NCBI GenBank assembly: GCA_012934845.2
Contig: WNNJ02000273.1
Location: 62,001 to 126,000, forward strand
DNA from: Pomphorhynchus laevis
Taxonomy: Eukaryota > Acanthocephala > Palaeacanthocephala > Echinorhynchida > Pomphorhynchidae
DNA length: 64,000 nucleotides
Direction: 5' to 3'
This document shows positions 18,479 to 29,148 of the stretch, piece by piece. The position numbers and the translations under genes are program-made. A model generated the notes under the pieces. It did not search any database. It saw only the letters and a list, made by a program, of their open reading frames with translations, and had not been told where the DNA came from. Position 1 is the stretch's first letter. The number at the start of each line of letters is the position of its first letter.

Positions 18479-20433
18479 GGAGAGGTCAAGATTTCTCAAA
18501 AAAACGGCGTAGGATTGTAGGTGTGTGAGGAGGGGTGTAGTTGTGAGATGAAGGGTGACGATAAGTTGATCGGATAGACCAGGATCGAAAATGGACAGTG
18601 AGGTGTAGGCAGCAAAATGATCAGGAACAGCGATGATGTCGAGTGCCCACCAAGGATATGTGTGGGGGCAGTTGAGATGGGTTTGTAGTTATAGTTGGAT
18701 AGAATGTCGATGAACTGGATAAACTCGGTGGTAGAGGGGCGGTCGAGGCGGATGTTGAAGTCGCCAAGAGCGATTGAAGGGATGGAGGACAAATAACAAT
18801 GGGACAGATTTCAGCGAGTTTGGTAAAAAATAAGGAGGTAGGAGCAGATGAACCAGGACGGTATACAATAGTGAGATCTAGAGTGATCGGGTTAGAAGAA
18901 CGACAAGTGAGGAGTTCAAAAGAGCGAGGACTGAAAGGGGAAGTGATTTTGCGAATAGACACGTGGTGACGGGCGAAAGCGACAATGCAGCCATGATTAG
19001 AGAATTTAGAAGGGGATTTGCTTAGGGGGTAGCGGATTTAACTAATGAGCAACCGGCATAAAGCAAACGGCGGATGGAGAGGTCGTCAGAATCGGAGTGC
19101 CAGGATTAGAGTAGGCAGAAGAGATCGATAGATTGGTTGGTGAATAGGTTGAGGATGAGTTCGGATTTATTTAGAAAATATCTAGTCTTCAGGAGGCCGA
19201 GGCGGAAACCGTGTGTGATGGTGATAGGGGCTAGTGGAGAAGACACATAGAGGAGTTGGAGCGTCATCGAATTTTCTGGAGGGTGTGGAGAATTAGAAAA
19301 TTTCTGTCAATGTTTCGGATGGAGAGAGATGTTTCGCCGTTTTTCTCGCGACGGCGTTTTTCGATGCGGGGAGATGAGAGTTGAGCTATTTCGGAGGGAG
19401 TACGATTGGGGAAAATACGAGTGGCTGAAGAAGACATGAGTTTGAATCGTTGGGAAAGGACAGAAGACGCGCGAGAGCAATGCTTGAAAAAACTTTTTAG
19501 GAGAGAAGCTGGAAAGGATAAGATTGAGAAGATTTATTTAGGCGGATGAATGCAACAGGAGAGATGTTGTTGAAAAAGGATGGTTTATCCGTAGGAACAA
19601 GAGACGAGAGGATGGATCTGAATGCGGAAACATGGTGTTCGAGACGTGCTTGTGGAGATAAAGAGGTGAAGAAGTTATATTAGTGACGATGACGCAACGA
19701 TCGCGAGAAGGAAAGCGTTTCCGTAATGGAAGACGAGTAAAGTGAGTTGGTGAGATCACGATAGGATAACTGAGAATATCAAGAGAGTAGGTTTAAGGGC
19801 GAAAGACAAAGAAGATTTGGATAATAGAGAGGGTGTTGAGCGATGTGCGGAATTGTTATGAGTGGAAGGATTGTGGATGTTGGTTGATGTGATTTTGATT
19901 GATTGATGTAGGTTTTTGAGAAATGAGACAGAAGGGAAGAGATGAGGGGTGTCGAGAAGTGAAGACATGGAATTAGAAGTGCATGTGATGACAACATCAG
20001 TGGGTTGAGGAAGGATATCAGAAACGACTGGGGTGGTTAGTGTGGACACGTTGGAGGTTGATATGTTCTTATGGGCGAGGTCGTGTATGAGTTTGTTGGC
20101 ACAAAAGCCACATAGGAAGTCTTATTTAGTCTTACTGCTGTCGCATGCGATTGGAGTCCAGTCGCTGAAGTCGTGTGTCGAGCACTGTACTTGTAGTTGA
20201 GCACAGTTGGTGTCGGTCGTAGCTGTCTTCTTACGTCTACCCATCAACGTCGTTGTGTGTTAAAACTGTTAAATTTGCTGGATTGATCTGGAACAGAATT
20301 GATCTGGAACAGAATTGATCTGGGACTGGATTTATCTGGAACTGATTGATCTGCAACTGGATTGATCTGGAACTGGATTGACCTGGAACTGGATTGATCT
20401 GGTACTGGATTGATCTGGAACTGGATTGATTGT
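18479..20433 (-). mobile_element. LINE B copy 6, inverted duplicate of the 5' half of B5
   Basis: Reverse complement of 14053-16005, minisatellite, ORF1 and endonuclease included, at about 99 percent identity by eye. Frames of 113 and 73 residues are identical in both. It shares the disabling changes of B5, so it came from B5 itself or from the same dead source. It ends at 18479 in the middle of the endonuclease-RT linker. Confidence 0.92.
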
Positions 20434-20544
20434 AAGAATTTATTATAATCAAGTCAATTTATTATAAGCAAGACAGGCAACTAGATCTGAAAAATATAGT
20501 TCACTTGTACCCCTGTCACTAAAAACAATATATTAAAATACAAA
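20434..20544. other. AT-rich junction
   Basis: Short spacer between LINE B6 and E2. Nothing recognised. Confidence 0.5.
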
Positions 20545-22320
20545 TAGAGCCTTATCAGATCTTACAGAAAATGGTATCACTCTTCAATCTAAGCAGGGAT
20601 TCGCACAAGGTGATCATTATCAATGACAGCATTTGCTCTTGCATCATTGCCCATGATCAATAATCTGCAGAAAGTAGCTCATAATGCGAAAAATGTGTTG
20701 TAAAAATTTTTTTTCACTCGTATTAATGTAGATTTTTTAAACTGCCGCAGTCAATTTGCAGTCACAATTCCATTACTATTTTGTAATTGTTTTAATTTAT
20801 TTTCTCTGTCCTAATGCGATAATTTATACAATAATTTAAGACTGTAGATTTGACTTGTGGTTTCATTTTGTTATTTTCTTTGTTTTGGCATAATCTCATA
20901 CCCTCAGAAATGTATATTACTGACTCATCTCAATTACTGCTACATAAATACTGAATTTTCTCAGAACAAGAAGTACAAATACGACAGGACGGTGTAAAGT
21001 AACTTGGTAGCTTCGTGGGAACATCAAACTTTGTGCATGACGAATGCACAAAAGCAGTGGATATGTGGGATACATAATTTGAACGAATTAAAGATCTTGC
21101 GACAACAGAGGTTTTCGCTGCCTATATTATGCTAGCAAAAGCAACTCAGCATACGCAACTTTATTTGAAGCGAACATGTGAGACCGAACATAAAAGGTTT
21201 TTACAACTCAAAATTAACATATTTAAAGAACCTTTGCTTGAAATGCTCGTGTATCTGCCTAGTGATACTGAAGCCATGAACTTAGTCTCGCTACCGAGTA
21301 AACTTGTAGGACTTGGCATACGGGAACCAGCGTCATGAAGCAATAATTCAGATTACACCAATTCCAGTAGAGTATACTCGCCTATTATGAATTGCGTTTC
21401 AGGACCCGAATTGTTAAAAATATTGAAAGAAATTATTATTCAAATTATTCAATTATTATTCGAAAATGAGATTGATGCACAAATTCGACGCAATAATAGA
21501 TTCTTCCGACAGAGATTGGCGCACAATACTAATCAACGCTGGTAGTGTTGGTGCATATGCATTGCTAAGTTACTGTAATGACGCAAAATATGTTTCTTTA
21601 TTTGCAAGAGTTTAAAGATGCTCTAGTGGCGCGATATGACTGAAAAACGATTAACACATGAAAAAAATGTGAATGCAGGAATCATCATGATCTCACAGGT
21701 ATGTTATCATACCAGACGGGTGGAGGGACAATTATTCGAAACAATGCTATACGGGATAAAAAAATTTCACGGCAACTTAAAAAGGTATGTCGTAACTCTT
21801 TCATCAAGACGACCTTACGAAACGTTCCGGATAGCGTAAAATTTCATTAAATGACCAAGACTCTAGATAAAGAAGCAAGATCAGACATAATGTGCAATGG
21901 ACTATTTGAACAAATCACTGAGCGGTATTTTATGGACATATGCGTATACAACTCATCACCCCGGTCGAACTCCTTAAATTACATGCCAGACACATTCAAA
22001 TATCACGAAGAAAAAGTCCAAATACAGCGAACGGATTACGAGTGTAGAAAGAGCGTCTTTCCATCCCTTTATAATGTCCACAGTTGGGGGAATTGGAATA
22101 ACCGCTAACCAAATGTTTATACGGATAGCAGAAAAATATTCTATGCAAAACACGAAATCTTATTCTGTCACTATACATTCCTACAGATGTCGTTTATCCC
22201 TGATATTGGCACGTGTAAATTCAACGACAATGCGAGGGGACTTCGGAGCTTTATTAGAACACGGCAAAACATCACAGTTAGGAACACTACATAGCTCAAC
22301 TACTTTGGTTAATGACATAT
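20545..22320 (+). mobile_element. Family E copy 2: RT remainder plus nuclease region, broken
   Basis: Plus-strand pieces in family order: LTENGITLQSKQGFAQGD (RT motif B), a gap with unrelated sequence at 20700-20950 where YADD should lie, LGSFVGTSNFVHDECTKAVD, SLPSKLVGLGIREPAS, then the C-terminal nuclease-like part DKEARSDIMCNGLFEQ, MDICVYNSS, FKYHEEKVQ and LYNVHSWGNWNN. These align with 33100-34680 of E3. Multiple stops and frameshifts. Confidence 0.75.
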
Positions 22321-22341
22321 CAATTTAAATTATTTAAATAA

Positions 22342-22362
22342 CGGATCGTTTAAATAACGATC
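22342..22362. repeat. 8-bp perfect palindrome
   Basis: GGATCGTT-TAAAT-AACGATCC lies immediately outside the foldback unit at 22371. Confidence 0.7.
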
Positions 22363-22370
22363 CATTATTG

Positions 22371-22552
22371 ATAAATAATTATTGGAGCTGAATCAAAGAA
22401 AATAGGTTTTTTATATTTCGCTACCTTCTGTTAGCATCTTCAGAAAATTACTGATGTTATTACTGAAGTTATTTTTTGAAGATGCTAACATAAGTTAGCG
22501 AAATATCAAAAGAAAATACTATTTTCTTTGATCCAGCTCCAATAATTATTTA
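22371..22552. mobile_element. Foldback (long inverted repeat) element
   Basis: Left arm 22371-22442 (TAAATAATTATTGGAGCTG to GTTAGCATCTTCA) and right arm 22477-22552 are reverse complements with a few mismatches, around a 34-base loop. One arm recurs alone at about 45217-45290 within the F cluster. There is no coding capacity. It could be a non-autonomous foldback or two inverted ends of family F. Confidence 0.75.
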
Positions 22553-22599
22553 TTAAATGATTTATTTGATCTATTTGTTTCATCAATAAATCTATCTAT

Positions 22600-22735
22600 G
22601 TCATCTCAATCACTTAAACGGTTATGTTTTGTGAATGTTGTGATTATATAACTTTTTTATGTAGAGGTATTTAATAAAACTTCTATAGTTCTGGCATTAC
22701 TTACTCAGATGTAATAAATACAACGTTTAACTTGA
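22600..22735 (+). other. Block resembling the leader of the gag fossil at 12745
   Basis: TGTGATTATATAAC, then TTTAATAAAACTTCTATAGTTCT, resembles 12755-12810 (TGTGATTGTATAGCG, TTTAATAAAGCTTTTATAGTTCT). It has a TATA-like word and AATAAA, so it may be a solo LTR remnant. Low identity and unclear ends. Confidence 0.4.
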
Positions 22736-22756
22736 TCTATACGCGTATTACGAAAC

Positions 22757-24790
22757 GAGTTAGTGATCATTGTGTATTGCTCTTTCACTTCTCAGGGATT
22801 TCAAATAATATTATCGACGAAGTCGAAACTAAAATCTTCAAGCATTGTTGGTATCGTGCGGATCAGTGTAAAATTCTTCAAGCAACATCGACTATGAACT
22901 TTGTAGGCGCTAGCGACAATGTTGAATATTGTTGGAAAGTTTTCCGTTCAACAATGCGCGAAATAATAGAAAAATACGTTCCTACCCAGATCGTGCATAA
23001 AAATAAAAAAGTGAATCCTCCGTGGTTTAATAGGGAACTTAAATCAGAACTAAGACTAAGAAACCGACTGTTTAAATTAAGCTGCAAAGACAATACTTAT
23101 CGACAAGAATACGTCAATTGTCGTAACTTTTTCGAAAAGCTTAAAAAAACGCAAAAAATTTAACTACGAAATGAGAATAGCTGCGGATTTTTATAGTGCA
23201 CCAAAACGATTTTGGGCTCACATACGTAGAAATAGGACAATTCTTTCTGCGATTTCGTCTCTTCGTATTAATGATAACTTTATCACATCGCCTCAAGATG
23301 TAGCCGACACGTTTGCGTCGACTTTTCAACTCGTAACTAATAACACAGAAATTAACCAGCAATCTCGTGTAAGCCATTCACGAAGTTATTTTGATGTTAC
23401 TACCGAGGAGGTTTATAGTGAGTTAAATTCTTTACGACATTCATCACCTGTTCCGGATGGATTACATCCCCAGATACTAAAGATATTATCAACATTTATT
23501 GCTTCACCGTTAGCTTATTTGTTTCAACTATCACTAGCTAAGTCAATTCTACCGTTAGATTGGAAAATCGCCACTGTAGTGCCAGTCCACAAAAAAGGAG
23601 ATCGTCACAATCCTGAAAATTATAGAGCAATAAGCCTTACAAGTGTCGTATGTAAGATGTTAGAGCGCATATTGTATCGGCGATTACTATCCTATCTTGA
23701 ATCATCGAACTTGTTAGATAATTCGCAACATGGTTTTCGTCCTGGACGTTCTTGCATGTCTAATCTTTTATGTGCACGCGAAGCATGGGTTGATGCAGTT
23801 GCGCAGGGTAATGCAGTTGATGTCGTGTATTTCGACTTGAGTCGGGCCTTTGATAGGGTTCCCCACAATATGTTGATTGAGGATCTTGCAGATTACGGAA
23901 TTGAAATTCCTATTATTCGATGGATTCACGCTTTCCTATCTGATCGTTCTTTCAGAGTTCGAGTTTGAAATTGTCTATCTAGACCGTCAAATTTATCAAT
24001 GGGTGTTCCTCAGGGAGCGGTGTTGGGTTTATTATTATTCGTCATATTTCTGAATAGTTTGCTACGCTCTCTAAAATGTAAAAAATTAGCATTCGCGGAT
24101 AATCTTAAAATATGGAATGTCATTACATGCTATGCCGATATGCAACACTTACAAGATGACATAAATATGGGTAATAGGTGGAGCGAACTGACCGGAATCA
24201 TGATTAACATTGTTAAATGTGTCCACCTCAGATTTGGTCGTAGTGATTTACCAAATGATTATTCTGTTTGCGGTAAGATTATTCCCACAAATTCGTATAC
24301 AAAAGATCTTGGGATAATTGTTAAGAATTCGTTTAAAACCGACCTCAATACTGAAAATATATGCAACACGTCGAGAAAAATTATTTACATGATCAAAAAT
24401 ACCTTTAGTTCGCTTCCACCGTCTCAGTTCTCACTATTATATAAGGCGTTGATCAGACCAATCATTGATTATGCTTCGCCGGCGACTTTTCCTTCTACGC
24501 GTGGTGAAATAAACCAATTAGAAAAGATTCTTCGCCGATTTTCCAAGCTCTGTTCTGGTCTTCGGAACATCGCCTACTGTGATAGACTAAGCCAACTAAA
24601 TATTACTTCAGTTTACAAGAGATATATGTACAATGATTTATTACAGTTATGGCGAATGATCCATGTCTTTCCTGGTTATCCATCGGAATCCGTTATTCTA
24701 AATGATCGCCCGAGCCACAGAGGACACTCTTTATCAGTTGTTGTGCAATCACACGATAAAAAGAGAAGATTCTTTACAGGAAATATATAA
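22757..24790 (+). mobile_element. LINE C copy 2, RT complete but inactive
   Basis: The endonuclease tail (VSDHCVLLFHFSG to 23163), then RT. The 5' portion with ORF1 and most of the endonuclease is missing. The 3' portion ends at RRFFTGNI, before the WN.LP region normally closing CR1 ORF2, and is followed within 50 bases by LINE D. Confidence 0.85.
23171..24790 (+). pseudogene. LINE C2 reverse transcriptase
   Basis: Two frames, 23171-23968 and 23999-24790, are separated by one stop at about 23966. Motifs: VPVHKKGDRHNPENYRAISL, QHGFRPGRSC, FDLSRAFDRVPHNML, WIHAFLSDRSFRVRV, MGVPQGAVLGLLLFV, the catalytic box FADNLKIW, NIVKCVHLRFG, YTKDLGIIV and RGHSLSVVVQ. The catalytic second aspartate is Asn (FADN for FADD). 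The order and C-terminal RGHSL block are those of CR1/Jockey-type LINEs common in lower invertebrates. Confidence 0.87.
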
Positions 24791-24837
24791 TTATATGTGA
24801 CAATTTATTATTGCTGAACTACTTTTTTTTCTTTCTT

Positions 24838-25629
24838 TTTTCTTTTCTTAATATCTCTGATCTCGATAGCCGAGATCCAATGATACTCCAGAGAGACATT
24901 GATAATATTAAGGTATGGTGTAATCAACGGGGACTGGTATTAAACCCCGATAAGTCAAAACATATGCGTATCGGACATCTACACATCAATTCATCATATA
25001 CCATTGACGGAAGAGAAATTGAAACAGTTCTCCAATTTCAAGACCTTGGAGTGATCGTAAATAGAAGCTTATCGACCATCCCACATACCAGTCACACAGT
25101 TGCTAAATGCCGTCGAATTTTAGGACTTATTAGAAGGACCATTGGCCAGCTTGACGCATCCAGTTTTAAGTTAATTTACAATGCTTATGTCTTATCTTTA
25201 ATGAGATACGCTTCACCTGCCTGTCACCCTCAAACTATGACAGAGATGAACATGTACGAATCCATATTACGCAAGGCCACACATCTTGTACCCAGCCAAC
25301 GCAAGCTCTCATTCATTTTTCGACTTCACGCACTTGGTGTGACCACAGTGAAGAAATCTTTAAAGTCATCTGATTTAATGTTTGTGTGGACAGCGCTTAA
25401 TGTTCAAAAAGGGCAGAGGGAACATGTTTGTCGCAAACTGTTCGAACTTCGAAATTCAAACAGATTGAGGGGACATCACCTCACGTTAAAGACCCACATT
25501 CGTCCACGAAGAAGATTTAACACAATTGTCAACCGAACGTGGAAAAGCTGGAATAAGCTACCAAATCAAGTGGTTTCGGCCTCCAGTATTTTGTCCTTCA
25601 AGAGAAATCTGAAGAATGTACTAACTTAA
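24838..25629 (+). CDS. LINE D ORF2 C-terminal fragment, about 264 codons open
   Basis: The first conserved words are WCNQRGLVLNPDKSKHMRIG (RT motif D/E region), FQDLGVIVNRSL, CRRILGLIRRTI, LIYNAYVLSLMRYASPACHP, ILRKATHLVPSQ, RLRGHHLTLKTH and TWKSWNKLPNQVVSA. This is the thumb and C-terminal region of a CR1/Jockey-type RT. It is uninterrupted, so the copy is young, but it has no catalytic residues. The frame opens upstream in poly-pyrimidine sequence that is not protein. Confidence 0.82.
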   Translation, partial: FSFLNISDLDSRDPMILQRDIDNIKVWCNQRGLVLNPDKSKHMRIGHLHINSSYTIDGREIETVLQFQDLGVIVNRSLSTIPHTSHTVAKCRRILGLIRRTIGQLDASSFKLIYNAYVLSLMRYASPACHPQTMTEMNMYESILRKATHLVPSQRKLSFIFRLHALGVTTVKKSLKSSDLMFVWTALNVQKGQREHVCRKLFELRNSNRLRGHHLTLKTHIRPRRRFNTIVNRTWKSWNKLPNQVVSASSILSFKRNLKNVLT

Positions 25630-25740
25630 AACAATCGGATTTTCATTGATATATTTTTTTAACCCTGTACCCAGCCTGTACGAGCTCTACGCTCTTTTGC
25701 TGCTGTTGTATTTAATAATAATATTGTGATCAGACAAAAT
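24838..25740 (+). mobile_element. LINE D, 5'-truncated, with 3' end
   Basis: Starts just after where the RT catalytic box would be and runs to the 3' UTR at 25660-25730 (ACCCTGTACCCAGCCTGTAC, ending in TTTAATAATAATATTG). The same 3' end is at 13464-13533. The AAT-like tail replaces poly(A). Absent from duplication copy 1. Confidence 0.82.
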
Positions 25741-26592
25741 GACTCTTTTATGTGTCAAAGTCTTGTAATAAATAATAATATATTTTTCATAATTGATGAA
25801 GCCTCTCTTCCTCTTTATATTATCAATCAGTTCACTGATTATACAAATTCTTGATGATTAAAATATTTATTTTTTAATTTATTTACAAAATATGCGCCCT
25901 CGGTTAAGTGATCTGATTTGGATCAAAATACTTATGAAATATTTACGTCTACTATATTTGCGTCCAAACCTGATTTTGAACTGATTCTCAAGACTATCGT
26001 TTTGTATTCAATCTTAGCAACAGTCCTAAGCCAAAATAATATGCCGATTACATTTATATAAAAATATTACAACAAAACAGTTCAATCTTGAAAGCATTTT
26101 AATTGAAAAATATCAATTGTTCAAAAACATCAATTTTAGACTTGAAAGGCGGTTTATTATAGATTAGTGGTCGCTGAACTTTTTATTTTAAACAACAAAA
26201 CTGATTCAAAAAATTTACTAGATTTATTTTGTATCGAAATGCTTCCCAAGTATATAGTACTTTTTTCGTTCTATAACGCATCTTGCTAGTCAATTTAAGA
26301 TAAAATCTTTTTAAGATATACAGTTTCATTTTGATGAAATGTAATATTATCGACACGAGTAATTATTTTAATTTTTACAATTTACAAACTTTCGACTTTA
26401 TCATTTCCAAGCATACATATTGAAATGTATGCTCACTTCAATTCTTAATTGTATATGCAGTACCATGTGATAAAGTGTAAAAACTTTGTTAGACAAACAG
26501 AAAGACGACTACGCATAAAATGCAATTTGGGCAGATTGTTGACAGCCAATACGTTTATGATACCGATCACTTTATGAACTTTATCTTCGGTG
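25741..26592. other. AT-rich spacer, duplicate of 2256-2992
   Basis: Noncoding. Bases 25905-25965 represent the unrearranged form of the site altered at 2342-2370. Confidence 0.7.
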
Positions 26593-27079
26593 CTTTTAGA
26601 TAAGAGATAATTCTGTATAATTCTAATAAGAAGGTGTGAACGGAGGAGGTGTTTAAATCTAATAAAGGAGGGGGCGCGGCGGACGTCGAGAGGGATTTGA
26701 GTCCAGGCGAGTGAGGCGGCGACGAGGAAGAATCGGAGACCGGAGATGTTGGAGTAATTAAGAACGTGGAGTAAGAGGGTATGACGTGAACGCAGCGATA
26801 GCGAGGTGAGGCGAGTGTCGTCTAAGAAAGGAAAATTGATGAACGATGGGAAGCCGACAGCGATGAGACGAAAAGTAACAAAAAGTCGGAATTTGATGCG
26901 GATTCGGATGGTGGGCCAGGAGAGTTGGGCAAAATATGTGGATGTGTGGTCGAAGCGTCGGATACAAAAGAGCACTCGAACGAGGGTGTTGATTATTCGT
27001 TGTAAGGGTAGGATAATGGATTTTGGAGAATTAGCGAAATAATATTATCTCTTATCTTTTAGATAAGAGATAATTCTGT
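26593..27079 (-). mobile_element. LINE B 3' region insertion, duplicate of 2993-3479
   Basis: The same minus-strand ORF2 C-terminal piece with the same 24-bp target duplications (26593-26616 and 27056-27079) and the same palindromic edge. Differs from copy 1 at only a handful of bases. Confidence 0.85.
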
Positions 27080-27385
27080 TTAAAACAACGGTGGACAATG
27101 ATGTGTCTTAAAGCCGTCGAACTATTGTAGGTTTAAAAATTAAATTAATTTTGCTTAAATTATTAAACGTCTAAAAATAAACTTTAAAATTTAAAATTTA
27201 AAAATGTCCACCTGAAAGCAAGGATGCAATTTTTTAAAATGATATAAAACGTAGCAGTAATGAACATATAGCTACGAGGTAGCTATAGCCTCTCAACTTG
27301 TGACCCACTTTCATGTATTCTCGAGAATCGAATGTTTAAGACAGATCGTCTGAATTAACTGTGTTATGATAAATCTACCGAGACA

Positions 27386-28177
27386 GTGACGGAGCCGCAA
27401 ATTGTTACAACTAATGTATTTTCACTCCCCGACACCCCACGTCCCGTCCTTCCCGTCTCGTTTCTCAATACCTTGCATCCATCAATCAAAATCACCTCCA
27501 CCAACCTCCACTATCCTTCCACTCATAACCTTTCCTCACATCGCTTGCCACCCTCTTTATTATCATTATCCTCTATGTCTCCCGTCGTCAAACCAAATCC
27601 CTCCAAATCATCAACTGCCAGCTCTTCTATCGTGATCTCACCTACTCACGTCAGTCGCCCTCTTCTACGGAAGCGCTTTGCTTCTCGCGATCGTTGCGTC
27701 ATTGTCACTAATATCACGCCTTCTAACTCCTTATCTCCACAAGCACGTCTAGACTACGATGTTTCCGCCTTCAGATCCATCCTCTCGTCTATTGTCCCTG
27801 CGGATAAACCTTTCTTTTTCAAGGACATTTCTCCTGTCGCATTTATCCGTCTAAACAAATCTTCTCAATCTAATCCTTCCCAGCCCCCTCTCCTAAAAAT
27901 TGTTTTCAAGCATCGCTCTCACGCGTCTTCTGTCCTCTCTCAACGATTCAAACTCATGTCATCTTCAACCACTCGAATTTTCCCCGATCGCGCCCCTTCT
28001 GAAATCGCTCAAATCTCTTCAGCTCGCATCAAAAAACGCCGTCGCGAGGACAACGGCGAAACATCACTCGCCATCCGAAACATAGACGGAAATTTTCAAG
28101 TTGTCCACACCCGTCCAAAAATTCGATGGCACTCAATCTCTCTTATCTATCCGACCGTTCTTTCGCGTCTGTTCTAA
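27386..28177 (+). CDS. LINE B2 ORF1, C-terminal 263 codons
   Basis: Identical to the B1 frame except two residues (QPP for QPH and HTRP for HTCP), with the same domains: Ser/Thr/Pro linker, RFASRDRCVIVTNI block, RIFPDRAPSEIA and NGETSLAIRNIDGNF. The last 11 residues derive from the RT insert. Open throughout, but lacking the N-terminal finger and any visible promoter. Confidence 0.8.
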   Translation: MTEPQIVTTNVFSLPDTPRPVLPVSFLNTLHPSIKITSTNLHYPSTHNLSSHRLPPSLLSLSSMSPVVKPNPSKSSTASSSIVISPTHVSRPLLRKRFASRDRCVIVTNITPSNSLSPQARLDYDVSAFRSILSSIVPADKPFFFKDISPVAFIRLNKSSQSNPSQPPLLKIVFKHRSHASSVLSQRFKLMSSSTTRIFPDRAPSEIAQISSARIKKRRREDNGETSLAIRNIDGNFQVVHTRPKIRWHSISLIYPTVLSRLF

Positions 28178-28287
28178 TTCATCATCCTCCCCTCCCATCC
28201 CTATTTTTTGAGGGGTCTCACAAGGTTCAGTCCTAGGTCCCATGCTTTTCTCTCTTTTGCTTAGCGATCTCTCTCCATTTATCATAT

Positions 28288-29078
28288 GTGTCTTCTCCAC
28301 TAGACTCTTTCGCCACAGCACACGGTTTCCGCCTCGGTCTCCTCAACACTAGATCTATTCTCAATAAATCCGATCTTATCCTCAACCTATTCACCAAGCA
28401 ATCTATCGATCTCTTCTGCCTCACCAAATCCTGGCACTCAGATTCCGACGACCTTTCCATTCGCCGCCTGCTCTCTGCCGGTTGCTCCCTAGTCGAATCC
28501 GCCCGCCCCCTCAGCTCATGCCCTTTAAAATCTTCTAATCATGGCAGCATCGTCGCATTCGCGCGTCACCCAGCGTCTCTTCGCAAAATCAATCCCCCTT
28601 TCAGTCCTTGCTCTTTTGAATTGCTCACTTGTCGTTATTCTAACCCGATCACTCTAGATCTCGCTATATATACCGTCCTGGTTCATCAGCTCCTACAGCC
28701 TTATTTTTTACCGAACTCGCTGACCTCCTTTCTCATTGTTCTTTGTCCTCAATCCCTTCACTCGTTCTAGGCGACTTCAATATCCGCCTAGACCGTCCCT
28801 CTTCCACAGATTCCATCCGCTTCATCAACATTCTATCCAACTACAATTACAAACTAATCTCCACTGCCCTCACACATATACTTGGTGGGGCACTCGACAT
28901 CATCGCTGTCCCCGATCATTTTGCTGCCTACACCTCACTGTCCATCTCTGATCCTGACCTATCCGATCACTTTCTTATCACCCTTGATCTCACTTACAAT
29001 CACACCCCTCCTCACACACATACAATCCTACGTCGCCCTTGGAGAAATCTTGACTTCTCCCTTCTCCGCTCTGCCTAA
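28288..29078 (+). pseudogene. LINE B2 AP endonuclease, frameshifted
   Basis: As in B1: LNTRSILNKSD, FCLTKSWHSDSD with Lys in place of the catalytic Glu, frameshift after DLAIYT, then LGDFNIRLDRPS, HILGGALDIIAVPDHF and LSDHFLITL in the next frame (28743-29078). The Glu-to-Lys change is shared with B1 but not with B3, so it predates the segmental duplication. Confidence 0.85.
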
Positions 29079-29148
29079 CTCCAATCATCTCTATCATTAC
29101 CCACAATAACATATTCATCTCCTCACGATCTCGCCTTTCTTTTCGACT

